A stretch of DNA of 64,000 bases from Limnohabitans sp. Jir72 (GTDB lineage: Bacteria; Pseudomonadota; Gammaproteobacteria; Burkholderiales; Burkholderiaceae_C), in assembly GCF_003063575.1 (NCBI RefSeq), contig NZ_NESC01000006.1, positions 1 through 64,000 of the forward strand. The letters are read 5' to 3'. Both the position numbers and the translations under genes were made by a program. Within the stretch, counting starts at the first letter, position 1. Every line of letters begins with the position of its first letter. Positions 55,149 to 64,000 of this stretch are shown here, piece after piece. The notes below the pieces were generated by a model. That model made no database searches. It was given only the letters and a program-made list of their open reading frames with translations, and was not told the DNA's origin.

Positions 55149-57671
55149 TCAGCCTTGTTGTTGAGCCGTGATTATTTGCATCAAAGCATTCACAGCAGGG
55201 TTTTGCAAGTGAACTTGTACCGATCGCAACTGATTTTCGGCCATGGTGAGCAAGTCCATTTTTTGAACCTCGTAGGCATTTGACTGCGACACTGCAAAGA
55301 AAATTTTGGCAGCAGCCAGTTGCATGACATAACTGTCATGCCCTGCCTTGCCCAGCCAATTGGCCACTTGCAAGGCTTTGTCCAGCGTCAGTTGTGATGC
55401 CGAAGCGTTGTTCAGTTTTTGATAAGCCTGACCCAAAGAAACCAAGATATCCCCAATGGCCAGCAAGTATTGATGCTGTTCATGGTGTTTTTCATGCAAA
55501 TCGTTATAGCCTTTCAAAGCCTGATTCATGCAGGCGATGCCTCGATGGATCATGCCGGTATTGAATGCATTTCGGCCCATGGACAACAACAAATCGAAGT
55601 AGCGAGATTGCAAGGGCACCGAATCTGGGCATATTTGAAGCTGAGCTTTGCGTATGCGCTCCAGTTCGTTCAATGCGGCCAACTCCTGTTCGCTTTTCTT
55701 CAGGTGGTGGCAACAAAATACAAAATGCTCAAGACACTCGCACAGCATTGCCTGACGAGGCTGATCGTCGGACAGGTCCTTTTGCGAGACCCTGATTTGT
55801 GTCATCAAGATGAGCGACAGTTGATGTGCCTGAGTCAGGTCGCCGGTTTGGCAGAGCCACTCAATTTTGACCAGTTGAGCGCGAACCAGATAGTCTGAAA
55901 CCTCCATGTTCTCTGGATGCAACGCGCATTGCTGGCTCAGTGATGCGATGGCTTTTTCCCACAGTTCGCGGCTTTCTTGCATCATCCCCAGCTTGAGGTA
56001 GTGACTGGCTGCGTGGGTTTGTATCCTGCACAACAGCGTGAGCCAAGCCATTGATTCTGGGCGCTCTCTTTGGTATTGGGTTGCTTGCTGCAAGGTCTTT
56101 TTTTGTATCTCCATCCCGATGGATACTTTGCCGCTGTCAAAAGCGCAATCAGAAAGACGCGTGTTGATGGCCACAAAAAATTGACTCAATTTACGAGCAT
56201 GCACGTTTTGATTCATGGCTTGAGAGATGACGAGTTGGGCCTTGCTCAAAAGTTCAAAAGCTTTCTCGTACCCCCCTTTGCTCATTTCAAGCTCAGACAA
56301 TCGTTGCATCAGCATCAAATACATCAGCACCCATCGGGGGTGGTGTGAATCGTGCTCAATGGCATAGTTAAGCGCAGTCAATGCAAAGCGGAATTCAACT
56401 TCGGCTTGATGGTGGTCCTCTCTTTGCCAATGCATGTCGCCAGCTTGAATGTGCAATTGGGCCGCCGTTGTTCGGTATTCCAGATTTTCGGGGTCAAGAG
56501 CAATCAAGGCCTCAAGTTGTGTGAGGTAGCGTGGCAGCATTTTCAGGGCATCTTGCAAACGGCCCATTTTTTTCAATACTTTAGCAATGCGCATTGCAGA
56601 TGCCAATTCCTCTAGCTTCCATCGCACATTGATGGGGTCACGAAAACTCAAATGTGCGCCAAGGGCTGCGCTGGCAGAGTACGCTTGCAGTGCCTTGTCG
56701 AGATCCAGATTGGCCAGATGGATATCACCTTTGACATCGTGGCTCTTGGGTAACTCTGACGCCAAGCTGCTGTTGTCGGGGTGCGCGGTCAGCAGGGTTT
56801 GGATGATATCGGTCGCTTGTGCCATGCTTGCCTGGCTCAGTTGGGTTTCCCCCAATTCTTCTTGGGCCAGTGACAAGGTGCGCAGTGAGCCGGCTTGAAG
56901 CAAAAGCAAATCAATCAGTTCGGGTTCTTTCAGTAGCAGGCGGTTCCAAATTTGCAAAGCACGTTGAGCCCATTGAACACATCGTTGGTGATGTCCACAC
57001 AAGTAGGAAAGACTGGCCAGTTCATGGGCGCTTTCGGCAAACTCGCGTTGCCATTTTTCTTGACTGGGTTTGATCTGTTCAATTTGACGCACGACAGCAT
57101 GGAGCGTTGTCTGCGCTTCAATGGTGTTGCGGCTGCGTGCCAGTTTTGCAAATCGCATGCTGCAACTCAAACGCAGTTCCAAGGTTTGGCCTTTTTGATC
57201 CAGCAAAGGCTTGAGCAAGGTATAAGCCTCCTGCATGCGGCCGGCGGCTCCCATCAATTCAGCTTTGAGGATGTTGGCGCAATACTTTTGCTTGGAAGCC
57301 AGTTTTTCAAAATCACAACGCTGCAGATGGTCCAGTGCTGCTTGCACATTCATGGGTTTGATCATGATGGCCTGCATCAGCGGCAGGGGGAATTTGGATT
57401 TCTTCTGCAACAGGCCTGTCAAACTGGTCAGTTGATTCAGCAAGATGGCCAGCTTGACGCCGCCATCCAGATCGACCGCAGGGATGTTATTCAGGGCTTT
57501 TGTCATTTCCGGATGTGACGAGGCTTCTTGGCAGAGGCGTCCTATGACATAGCGCCGCAGTTCTTGCTCCCATTTCCTGATCGCATCCGTGTGGGTGAGG
57601 CTTCGCAGTTTGCTGGTGATGGCAGATTGAAGTTTGGTGTAAAGACCGTCTGCGATTTCTTTGTTGACCAT
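55149..57671 (-). CDS. Large helical-repeat (TPR-like) protein, unknown function
   Basis: An 840-residue soluble protein with no signal peptide or membrane segment. From about residue 110 on it is built from paired helices with TPR-like spacing, for example HQRCVQWAQRALQIWNRLL, DALKMLPRYLTQLEALIALD and AYQKLNNASASQLTLDKALQ. No enzyme motif is visible. AAGGAGG 7 bases upstream gives a near-ideal start at 57671. Base composition is lower in G+C than the neighbours, and it stands alone with wide flanks, suggesting acquisition. TPR proteins act as scaffolds or peptide sensors; the partner is unknown. Confidence 0.75.
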   Translation of the reverse strand: MVNKEIADGLYTKLQSAITSKLRSLTHTDAIRKWEQELRRYVIGRLCQEASSHPEMTKALNNIPAVDLDGGVKLAILLNQLTSLTGLLQKKSKFPLPLMQAIMIKPMNVQAALDHLQRCDFEKLASKQKYCANILKAELMGAAGRMQEAYTLLKPLLDQKGQTLELRLSCSMRFAKLARSRNTIEAQTTLHAVVRQIEQIKPSQEKWQREFAESAHELASLSYLCGHHQRCVQWAQRALQIWNRLLLKEPELIDLLLLQAGSLRTLSLAQEELGETQLSQASMAQATDIIQTLLTAHPDNSSLASELPKSHDVKGDIHLANLDLDKALQAYSASAALGAHLSFRDPINVRWKLEELASAMRIAKVLKKMGRLQDALKMLPRYLTQLEALIALDPENLEYRTTAAQLHIQAGDMHWQREDHHQAEVEFRFALTALNYAIEHDSHHPRWVLMYLMLMQRLSELEMSKGGYEKAFELLSKAQLVISQAMNQNVHARKLSQFFVAINTRLSDCAFDSGKVSIGMEIQKKTLQQATQYQRERPESMAWLTLLCRIQTHAASHYLKLGMMQESRELWEKAIASLSQQCALHPENMEVSDYLVRAQLVKIEWLCQTGDLTQAHQLSLILMTQIRVSQKDLSDDQPRQAMLCECLEHFVFCCHHLKKSEQELAALNELERIRKAQLQICPDSVPLQSRYFDLLLSMGRNAFNTGMIHRGIACMNQALKGYNDLHEKHHEQHQYLLAIGDILVSLGQAYQKLNNASASQLTLDKALQVANWLGKAGHDSYVMQLAAAKIFFAVSQSNAYEVQKMDLLTMAENQLRSVQVHLQNPAVNALMQIITAQQQG

Positions 57672-58125
57672 TCGTTTTCCTCCTTGAATTCTTTTGAGGT
57701 ATTGGAATGGATATGAAATTTTTTGTAAACTTTATATTTGGTTTTTTACCAAAAATTATATAATTTAATTTGAATAATCTGGTTTGAGAGCAAGTTTTCT
57801 TTGGCTTCATTACAAATCCGCGTTCGCATCAGTCGACAACATCAGCACCGCCGTACATTCCTTGAACGCCAACACCTTTTTAGATCGGAATGGCTTGCAG
57901 CACCGTGGCTTTACTTATCCAGCAGTCAGCAAGCTTCATAGCCTCAAAATATTTGTCTTACGCCCAGTCAAGCAAGCCAATGTGCACGCAAGCCATCTGC
58001 ACGGAGATCAAATTCAGGTGAGCGAGCGGGTTGTGATGGCTGCGCTCTGACAGGAACAATCTCATATCGACGGTTGTGATCCAGGCCCCCTCGCGCTTCT
58101 CTGTGATTCCGTCGTCGTGACCTTT
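57672..58125. other. Intergenic region upstream of the TPR-like gene
   Basis: An AT-rich start (57700-57790) that should hold the promoter of the minus-strand helical-repeat gene, with a small hairpin (TTGGT/ACCAA near 57738). The rest has an 88-codon plus-strand frame (57784-58050) without recognisable motif or clear ribosome binding site; I do not call it. Confidence 0.4.
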
Positions 58126-59037
58126 TCAAGCGCTGTCAGGCCTGAACGCCTCGGCCACAAAGTCCACAAACGCGCGCACCCGCGCCGCCGATTTGTGTTG
58201 CGCGGGGTACACCGCATAAATGTCGGCATCGGGCGTGTGGTGCTGCGGCAGCACTCGCACCAGCTGGCCGGTGGCCAGGTGCTGGCGGACGTCCCATTCG
58301 GCCCGCAGCAAGATGCCGTGGCCGTCCAGAGCCCATTGCACGGCAATGCTGCCGTCGTTGGTGGTCAGGTTGCCGCGTGTTTTGATGGTCTCGGATTTTC
58401 CGGTGCGCCCGCGTGCCAGCTTGAGCACGCCATAGGCCTCGCCGCCTTGGCGGATGCTGATGAAGTTGTGTCGGGTCAAATCTGCTGGGGTTTTGGGCTC
58501 GCCGTGCTGCGCGATGTACTCGGGGGCGGCACACAGCAGGCGCTGGTTGCTGGCGATCTTGCGTGCAATGACACGCGTATCGGGCGGCGGGCCAAAGCGG
58601 ATGCAGACGTCGAACGCGTCGTCGCTCAGTGCGGGTGGGTCCACCGACAGTTGCAACTGTGCGTCCACTTGCGGGTATTGCCGCACAAACCGGCTGATGA
58701 GCGGGCCGATGTGGCTGCGGCCAAAGCCCAATGTGGCATTGACGCGCAGCAGGCCACTGGGCGTGGAGCGGCTGGCGCCCAGTTGCTGCTCCAGGTCGGC
58801 CATCTCGGCCAGGATGCTGCGGGCGTGGCGCAACATGGTTTCGCCTTCCACCGTCAGGCTCATGCGCCGCGTGGTGCGGTTGACCAAGGGCACGCCCAAG
58901 CGAGACTCCATGTGCGACAGGCGCTTGCTCACAGCGGCGGTGGTGATGCGCAGCTCGCGCGCAGCAGCGCTCAGGCTGCCCGCCATGGCCAGTGCAGAAA
59001 AAAAGCCCAAATCGGCGGCTTGCAGGCGTGGTTCCAT
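58126..59037 (-). CDS. LysR-family regulator
   Basis: A 303-residue regulator: winged helix in residues 1-60 (GSLSAAARELRITTAAVSKRLSHMESRLGVPLVNR, abbreviated), followed by an effector domain with the usual two lobes. It is divergent from the tartrate/D-malate dehydrogenase gene across 99 bp, the usual arrangement for a local activator such as DmlR, so it probably controls that gene. Related to the DmlR/TtdR-like class by context only. An upstream frame that continues on the same strand overlaps the dehydrogenase gene and is not used. Confidence 0.9.
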   Translation of the reverse strand: MEPRLQAADLGFFSALAMAGSLSAAARELRITTAAVSKRLSHMESRLGVPLVNRTTRRMSLTVEGETMLRHARSILAEMADLEQQLGASRSTPSGLLRVNATLGFGRSHIGPLISRFVRQYPQVDAQLQLSVDPPALSDDAFDVCIRFGPPPDTRVIARKIASNQRLLCAAPEYIAQHGEPKTPADLTRHNFISIRQGGEAYGVLKLARGRTGKSETIKTRGNLTTNDGSIAVQWALDGHGILLRAEWDVRQHLATGQLVRVLPQHHTPDADIYAVYPAQHKSAARVRAFVDFVAEAFRPDSA

Positions 59038-59136
59038 TGTTGATCTCAGGTTAACAATAGATTGAATTCTAGGGAATTTGATGATGTTGGATGGTTTCAC
59101 AATGGCCGCACCGTTCAACACCTGTATCGCATTCAC

Positions 59137-60201
59137 ATGAAAACCTACCGCATCGCCACCATCCCCGGAGACGGCATTGGCAAAGAAGTCATCCCCGCAG
59201 GCCAACAAGTCATGCAGGCCCTGGCGCAAGCCTGTGGCACGTTTGCTTTCGAGTTTGAAAACTTTGGCTGGGGCGGCGACTACTACCGCCAGCACGGTGT
59301 GATGATGCCCGCCGATGGCCTGGACGCCTTGCGTGACAAAGACGCGATTTTGTTTGGCTCGGCCGGTGACCCGGACATCCCGGACCACATCACGCTGTGG
59401 GGCCTGCGCCTGAAAATTTGCCAGGGCTTCGACCAGTACGCCAATGTGCGGCCTACACGCATCCTGCCCGGCATCGACGCGCCTTTGAAGCGCTGCACGC
59501 CCAAAGACCTGGACTGGGTCATCGTGCGCGAAAACTCCGAGGGTGAATACTCTGGTGTGGGTGGCCGCGTGCACCAAGGCCACCCGATCGAGGCGGCCAC
59601 CGACGTGTCCATCATGACCCGTGCCGGGGTCGAGCGTATCTTGCGCTACGCCTTCAAACTGGCGCAGTCGCGCCCCCGCAAGCTGCTGACGGTGGTGACC
59701 AAGAGCAATGCTCAGCGCCACGCCATGGTCATGTGGGACGAGATCGCCGTGCAGGTGTCCAAAGAATTTCCGGATGTGAAGTGGGACAAGGAACTGGTCG
59801 ATGCGGCTACCGCCCGCATGGTCAACCGCCCGGCCACGCTGGACACCCTGGTCGCCACCAATTTGCATGCCGACATCTTGAGCGATCTGGCAGCCGCTTT
59901 GGCGGGCAGCTTGGGCATTGCGCCCACGGGCAACATCGACCCCGAGCGCCGTTACCCCAGCATGTTCGAGCCCATCCACGGCTCGGCCTTTGACATCATG
60001 GGCAAGGGCTTGGCCAACCCGGTGGGCACCTTCTGGTCGGTGGTCATGCTGCTCGAGCACATTGGCGAACAGGCCGCCGCCCAGCGCCTGATGGCGGTCA
60101 TCGAAAGCGTGACGGCCAACCCCGCCTTGCACACGGGCGACCTGGGCGGGAAAGCCCTGACGGTCGATGTCACCCAGGCGGTATGCAAGGCCTTGGCGTG
60201 A
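59137..60201 (+). CDS. Tartrate/D-malate dehydrogenase (isopropylmalate dehydrogenase family)
   Basis: NAD-dependent beta-decarboxylating dehydrogenase, 354 residues: ATIPGDGIGKEVIPAGQQV, LRLKICQGFDQYANVRP, REN-SEGEYSG, the catalytic DKELVDA region and GIAPTGNIDPERRYPSMFEPIHGSAFD. This is the TtuC/DmlA subgroup, acting on tartrate and/or D-malate to give oxaloglycolate or pyruvate. The ATG at 59137 fits family length. Followed by a Bug protein and a glycerate kinase, as in tartrate degradation loci. Confidence 0.9.
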   Translation: MKTYRIATIPGDGIGKEVIPAGQQVMQALAQACGTFAFEFENFGWGGDYYRQHGVMMPADGLDALRDKDAILFGSAGDPDIPDHITLWGLRLKICQGFDQYANVRPTRILPGIDAPLKRCTPKDLDWVIVRENSEGEYSGVGGRVHQGHPIEAATDVSIMTRAGVERILRYAFKLAQSRPRKLLTVVTKSNAQRHAMVMWDEIAVQVSKEFPDVKWDKELVDAATARMVNRPATLDTLVATNLHADILSDLAAALAGSLGIAPTGNIDPERRYPSMFEPIHGSAFDIMGKGLANPVGTFWSVVMLLEHIGEQAAAQRLMAVIESVTANPALHTGDLGGKALTVDVTQAVCKALA

Positions 60202-60284
60202 GGCCATGATGTGCAGACAGGATGCCCTCGGTCCTTTTCTCTGAAGAATGATTTTTCGCCCCTCATGGCCTGAAAGGTTTGAAC

Positions 60285-61274
60285 ATGCGTTCCAAGTTTC
60301 TCCCCGTCGCCCTCGCGTGCGCCCTGCTGGCGTCTGTGAACGCGTTCGCACAGGAATACCCCGCAGCCAACAAACCCATCACCTTCGTGTTGCCCTACGC
60401 GGCCGGTGGCCCGACCGACAAGGCCGCGCGCGATTTGGCGCAAGCCATGAGCAAGGCCATGGGCGGTCACAGCATCGTGATCGACAACGCAGCGGGCGCT
60501 TCGGGCTCCATCGGCACGAACAAGGTCGCCAAGGCATCGCCCGATGGTTACACGCTCTTGTTCACGCACATTGCGCAGGCGACCTTGGTCAGCTTCTTTC
60601 GCACCTTGCCCTACAACGTGGAAAAGGACTTCGAGTACCTGGGCCTCGTGAGTGAGAACCCCATGAGCTTGATCGGTCGCCCGAACCTGCCCGCCAACAA
60701 CATGACCGAACTGGTGAGCTGGATCAACGCCAACAAGGGCAAGATCAACATCTCCAACGCCGGGCCAGGCTCGGCATCGCACCTGTGCGGCATGCTGTTT
60801 CAGACCACCGTCAAAGTGGACATGACCTCGGTGCCCTACAAAGGCACGGCACCGGCCATGACCGATTTGATCGGCGGACAGATTGACCTGATGTGCGACC
60901 AGACCACGACGACGATTCCACAGATCGAAGGCAAAAAGGTCAAACCGTTTGCCGTCACCACACCCACGCGTTTGACCTCGCCTGTGCTCAAGGACTTGCC
61001 CACCATGCAGGAGGCAGGCCTCAAGGATTTCACCATCACGATCTGGCAAGGCTTGTACGCGCCCAAGGGCACGCCTGCAGCCGTGCTCAAAAAGCTCAAC
61101 GACGCCCTCAAAGTGGCCGTCAAAGACCCTGAGTTCATCCGCAAGCAAGACGCAGGCGGTGCCTCGGTCATCAACGACGCACGCAACGACCCGGCGGGGC
61201 ACAAGTCTTTTGTGATGTCTGAAGTCAACAAATGGGCGCCCATCATCAAGTCGGCCGGGGTTTACGCCGATTGA
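60285..61274 (+). CDS. Bug/TctC-type solute-binding protein
   Basis: A 329-residue periplasmic receptor; signal peptide ends AFAQE (about 22). ANKPITFVLPYAAGGPTDKAARDLAQAM and AASGSIGTNKVAKASPDGYTLL are Bug signatures. Probably binds tartrate, malate or another dicarboxylate, by context. ATG at 60285 has GAAAGG upstream. No permease genes adjacent. Confidence 0.9.
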   Translation: MRSKFLPVALACALLASVNAFAQEYPAANKPITFVLPYAAGGPTDKAARDLAQAMSKAMGGHSIVIDNAAGASGSIGTNKVAKASPDGYTLLFTHIAQATLVSFFRTLPYNVEKDFEYLGLVSENPMSLIGRPNLPANNMTELVSWINANKGKINISNAGPGSASHLCGMLFQTTVKVDMTSVPYKGTAPAMTDLIGGQIDLMCDQTTTTIPQIEGKKVKPFAVTTPTRLTSPVLKDLPTMQEAGLKDFTITIWQGLYAPKGTPAAVLKKLNDALKVAVKDPEFIRKQDAGGASVINDARNDPAGHKSFVMSEVNKWAPIIKSAGVYAD

Positions 61275-61356
61275 AACGGGCTTGAACGCCTGAGCGCATG
61301 TGGGGTGAATGCCTTTATCCTCGAAGGCTGTTCACCTTGCTTGAAACATTTCTGCC

Positions 61357-62655
61357 ATGACCGATCCCCAAACCGCGCTGCGCCACCTCTACGACGTGGC
61401 GGTGCAACGCGCCTTGCCCCTGCACAACACCGCCGCGCATTTGCCCGCGCCACCCAAGGGGCGCACGCTGGTGCTGGGTGCGGGCAAGGCCGGTGGCGCG
61501 ATGGCCCAGGCGGTGGAGGCCTTGTGGCCTCAAGACGCGCCGCTGTCGGGCTTGGTGGTCACGCGTTACGGCCACACGCCGCCACGCCCTGCTGGCTTGC
61601 CCGAGCGCATCGAGGTGGTGGAGGCGTCGCACCCGGTGCCCGACGCGGCAGGGCTGCGTGCCGCCGAGCGCATCCTTGAATTGACCCAAGGTTTGACGGC
61701 CGACGATTTGGTGTTGTGCCTGATTTCGGGTGGCGGCTCTGCGTTGCTCACCTTGCCTGCAGACGGCATCAACTTGGAAGACAAACAAGCCATCAACCGC
61801 CAGCTGCTGGCCAGTGGCGCCAACATTGCCGAAATGAACTGCGTGCGCAAGCACCTCTCGCGGATCAAGGGCGGTCGCTTGGCGGCGGCCTGTAGCCCGG
61901 CCCGCGTGGTCACGCTCACCATCAGCGATGTGCCGGGAGATGACCCGTCGATCATCGCCAGCGGCCCCACCGTGGCCGATGCCAGCACCTGCGCCGATGC
62001 GCTGGCCATCTTGCAGCGCTACGCCATCGATGTGCCCAACGCCGTGACCCAAGCTTTGCAGTCTGGTGCATGGGAAACGCCCAAGCCCGGCTCGCCGGTG
62101 TTTGAGGGCCACAGCGTGCACATGACCGCCACGCCCCAACAGGCGCTGGAGGCCGCAGCCGATGCGGCCCGTGCGATGGGCGTGAATGCCTACATCCTGA
62201 GCGACGAGATCGAAGGTGAATCGCGAGAAGTGGGCAAGGTGCATGCTGCCTTGGCCCGCGCTGCGGCCAAAGGGCAGGGCCCGTTTCAAAAGCCCTGTGT
62301 GATCTTGAGCGGTGGCGAGACCACCGTCACCATCAAGCCCCAGCCCGCCGACACACCGCGTGGTCGCGGGGGCAGGGCGGGCGAGTTCTGCATGGGCCTG
62401 GCGCATGCCTTGCAAGGCCAGACCGGCGTGTGGGCGCTGGCAGCGGACACCGACGGCATCGATGGCATCGAAGACAACGCGGGTGCCCTGGTGGCGCCCG
62501 ACACCTTGGCGCGGGCCTTGGCGCTGGGCCACAAGATCGATGCCTATCTGCAGCGCAACGACGCTTATGGCTACTTTGAGGCCTTGGGCGATCTGGTCAT
62601 CACCGGCCCCACGCACACCAATGTGAACGACTTCAGGGCGATCTGGGTGGCGTGA
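61357..62655 (+). CDS. Glycerate kinase, MOFRL type (TtuD/GckA-like)
   Basis: Phosphorylates D-glycerate to 2-phosphoglycerate, 432 residues. Hallmarks: LVLGAGKAGGAMAQAVEAL, ISGGGSALL, NCVRKHLSRIKGGRLA, SDVPGDDPSIIASGPT and the C-terminal GGRAGEFCMGLA and ADTDGIDG. Converts the glycerate made in tartrate/glyoxylate pathways, and allantoin-derived glyoxylate could also enter here. Cotranscription with the Bug gene is likely (82 bp gap). Confidence 0.9.
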   Translation: MTDPQTALRHLYDVAVQRALPLHNTAAHLPAPPKGRTLVLGAGKAGGAMAQAVEALWPQDAPLSGLVVTRYGHTPPRPAGLPERIEVVEASHPVPDAAGLRAAERILELTQGLTADDLVLCLISGGGSALLTLPADGINLEDKQAINRQLLASGANIAEMNCVRKHLSRIKGGRLAAACSPARVVTLTISDVPGDDPSIIASGPTVADASTCADALAILQRYAIDVPNAVTQALQSGAWETPKPGSPVFEGHSVHMTATPQQALEAAADAARAMGVNAYILSDEIEGESREVGKVHAALARAAAKGQGPFQKPCVILSGGETTVTIKPQPADTPRGRGGRAGEFCMGLAHALQGQTGVWALAADTDGIDGIEDNAGALVAPDTLARALALGHKIDAYLQRNDAYGYFEALGDLVITGPTHTNVNDFRAIWVA

Positions 62656-62673
62656 GTGACACCTGCGTGCCTA

Positions 62674-62687
62674 TTGATTTGTGTCAA
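62674..62687. promoter_or_regulatory. FNR/ANR/DNR-type box
   Basis: TTGATTTGTGTCAA matches TTGAT-N4-ATCAA at nine of ten fixed positions, 39 bp upstream of the crp/fnr-like ATG. Suggests autoregulation or oxygen/NO control. Confidence 0.5.
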
Positions 62688-62725
62688 AACGCAGAGGGCT
62701 TGGCTCTGGCACATTCGAGCCCATC

Positions 62726-63352
62726 ATGCTTGCTACTGCTGTTGCCCCCTCGTTTGAATCTTCTGCCGCCGTAGCGGCCGGCACAGTCTTGCTGCATCGC
62801 GGAGATGCATCCGAGCAGGTTTTGCACCTGATGCAGGGCCGCGTTGTCTTGGGCTTTTTGCAGCAAGGCGAAATGTTGCACCAATTGGGTGAGGTGGAAG
62901 GCCCTTGCTGGCTGGAGGCCGCTTCAGGGCTGCTGGGCTTGCCGCATGCAGTTGACGCCGTGGCCCTGACCCCGGTGCAATTGCAGTACGTGTCGTCAGC
63001 CGAATTTTTGGTCCAGGTGCAAAGCATGCCCGGGCCTTCGCAAACCCTGTTGATGGACATGGCCAAACAGCAACGTCAGCAAACCGAGCTGGCCGTGAGC
63101 CGACTGGCCAAAGACGCCGATGCGCGTTGTGCCGAGTGGCTCTTGCGCCATGCCGAGCCCGATGCCTTGGCGGGCGGGCTGGCCGTCACCTTGCATGAAC
63201 GCAAACGCACCATCGCCGCGCAGCTGGGCATTGCGCCCGAAACGTTCTCGCGTGTGCTGCGCCATCTGCGCGATCGTCAGCTCATCAGCGGTGCAGGCCG
63301 TGTGTTGGGCTTGCCCAATCCGCAAGCCCTGCGCGAACTCGCCGGGGTCTGA
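62726..63352 (+). CDS. Crp/Fnr-family transcription regulator
   Basis: A 208-residue regulator with an N-terminal cyclic-nucleotide-like beta-roll (HRGDASEQVLHLMQGRVVLGFLQQG) and a C-terminal winged HTH (RTIAAQLGIAPETFSRVLRHLRDRQLI). The N-terminus lacks the cysteine set of Fnr iron-sulfur proteins, so it is nearer Dnr/Crp types. I chose the ATG at 62726; an in-frame GTG at 62681 overlaps the FNR-like box and is less likely. Ligand unknown. Confidence 0.88.
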   Translation: MLATAVAPSFESSAAVAAGTVLLHRGDASEQVLHLMQGRVVLGFLQQGEMLHQLGEVEGPCWLEAASGLLGLPHAVDAVALTPVQLQYVSSAEFLVQVQSMPGPSQTLLMDMAKQQRQQTELAVSRLAKDADARCAEWLLRHAEPDALAGGLAVTLHERKRTIAAQLGIAPETFSRVLRHLRDRQLISGAGRVLGLPNPQALRELAGV

Positions 63353-63362
63353 GCGCACGCAC

Positions 63363-63399
63363 AAAAAAGGGCGATGCTGTTTGAACAGCACCGCCCTTT
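63363..63399. terminator. Bidirectional terminator between crp/fnr and the TRAP permease
   Basis: AAAGGGCGATGCTGTT and AACAGCACCGCCCTTT form a 16-bp stem with one mismatch, with A/T tails on both sides, separating the convergent genes. Confidence 0.85.
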
Positions 63400-63420
63400 G
63401 GCGTTTGAAAAACCGTGTGG

Positions 63421-64000
63421 TCAACCCATCTTGGAGGGCAACCACAAGGCAATGGCTGGGAAGCTGATCAAGATCACCAAGCGGAACAAGTCCGTCACCA
63501 CAAAGGGGATAACCCCTTTGAAGATGGTCGTGAAGCTCACGTCTTTGACCACACTCTTGATGACGAACACGTTCATCCCCACCGGCGGGTGGATCAGCCC
63601 CAACTCGACTGTCATCACGATGATCACGCCAAACCAGATCGGGTCAAATCCCAGCTGCACGATCACCGGGTAGATGATGGGTACCGTCAAGATGATCATG
63701 GCCATGGCGTCCATCAGGCAGCCCAGCACCAAGTACATGACCATGATGAGCGCCAGAATGCCGTAACGGCCCACGCCCAAACCGGTGAGCATCTCGGTCA
63801 GCTTTTGCGGCACTTGCGTGATGGTCAGGAAGTAACCAAACAACAAGGCACCGATCAGCACCGTGAACACCGCCGCCGATGTGCGCGTGGCCGACAGCAA
63901 GGCTTCGCGGATGCCCGCACGGTCAAGCTTGCCGCGCAGTACCCCCAGCAGGAAGGCGCCGCTGGCCCCCACACCACCGGCTTCGGTGGGTGTGAAGAAA
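63421..64000 (-). CDS. TRAP transporter large permease (DctM family), 3' end
   Basis: Runs off the window edge; only the last 193 residues are inside. FFTPTEAGGVGASGAFLLG is the hallmark of DctM family members, followed by several membrane spans and the conserved LGCLMDAMAMIILTVPIIYPVI and ELGLIHPPVGMNVFVIK. It is the large subunit of a sodium-driven dicarboxylate-type importer. Binding protein and small subunit would lie outside the window. Confidence 0.92.
   Translation of the reverse strand, partial: FFTPTEAGGVGASGAFLLGVLRGKLDRAGIREALLSATRTSAAVFTVLIGALLFGYFLTITQVPQKLTEMLTGLGVGRYGILALIMVMYLVLGCLMDAMAMIILTVPIIYPVIVQLGFDPIWFGVIIVMTVELGLIHPPVGMNVFVIKSVVKDVSFTTIFKGVIPFVVTDLFRLVILISFPAIALWLPSKMG

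Noticed and set aside
57784..58050. 88-codon plus-strand frame upstream of the TPR-like gene
   Set aside because: No family resemblance, no good start signal; may be chance.

Overview
This 64 kb window looks like chromosomal DNA of a betaproteobacterium, most likely Burkholderiales/Comamonadaceae. The evidence is the high G+C, the urtABCDE-urease arrangement, several Bug/TctC-type binding proteins and the XdhABC/PuuD/UraD-AllC purine genes. I would not name a genus. All calls come from reading the sequence; no database search was run.

Layout. (1) Bases 1-4790 are AT-rich accessory DNA. They hold the 3' end of an IS30-type transposase, a small lipoprotein, a membrane protein with a zinc ribbon, a 59-residue DUF3820-like gene, a serine recombinase, a decayed AAA+ clamp-loader-like gene and an orphan secreted protein. 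The region stops at a tRNA-Ser(TGA). (2) 4953-10053 (minus) is ureA-(54-residue His-containing peptide)-ureB-ureC-[palindromic repeat array]-ureE-ureF-ureG. (3) 10276-15996 (plus) is the urea ABC transporter urtABCDE, divergent from ureA. Both sides carry sigma-54-type promoter sequences. (4) 19848-16192 (minus) is an NMT1/SsuA-type ABC transporter followed by ureD, also with a sigma-54-like promoter. (5) 20055-28727 (minus) holds maeB, a xanthine/urate permease and an RND efflux pump (adaptor and inner-membrane pump, no outer-membrane factor), followed by a plus-strand sulfide-dehydrogenase-like flavoprotein. (6) 30357-44301 is a purine/allantoin catabolic cluster: M20 hydrolase, UraD-AllC fusion, puuE, GntR regulator, uraH, xdhA, xdhB, HAD phosphatase, xdhC and puuD. 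It is interrupted by a second palindromic repeat array and by a nuclease gene flanked by inverted repeats. (7) 44346-50110 (minus) is Ldh-type dehydrogenase, KDPG-type aldolase, PfkB kinase and tctCBA, probably sugar-acid uptake and catabolism. (8) 50272-54867 holds a luciferase-like monooxygenase, a Bug protein, lrgBA and an 8-oxoguanine-deaminase-like amidohydrolase. (9) 55149-57671 is an 840-residue helical-repeat (TPR-like) protein of unknown role. (10) 58126-62655 is a tartrate/D-malate module: LysR, dehydrogenase, Bug protein, glycerate kinase. (11) The window ends with a Crp/Fnr regulator and a truncated TRAP large permease.

How it works together. The central theme is nitrogen scavenging from purines and urea. 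Xanthine is imported (NCS2 permease) and oxidised (XdhAB, matured by XdhC) to urate. Urate is then processed by PuuD, UraH, UraD, PuuE and AllC, and released urea is split by urease; external urea enters through UrtABCDE. Two control layers are visible. Sigma-54-type promoters lie in front of ureA, urtA and the ABC-ureD operon, suggesting NtrC-type nitrogen control. TGTATACA palindromes fitting the FadR-type GntR consensus lie in front of the permease, between gntR and uraH, in front of puuD and inside the ABC-ureD operon, suggesting a local purine regulon run by the GntR protein encoded in the cluster.
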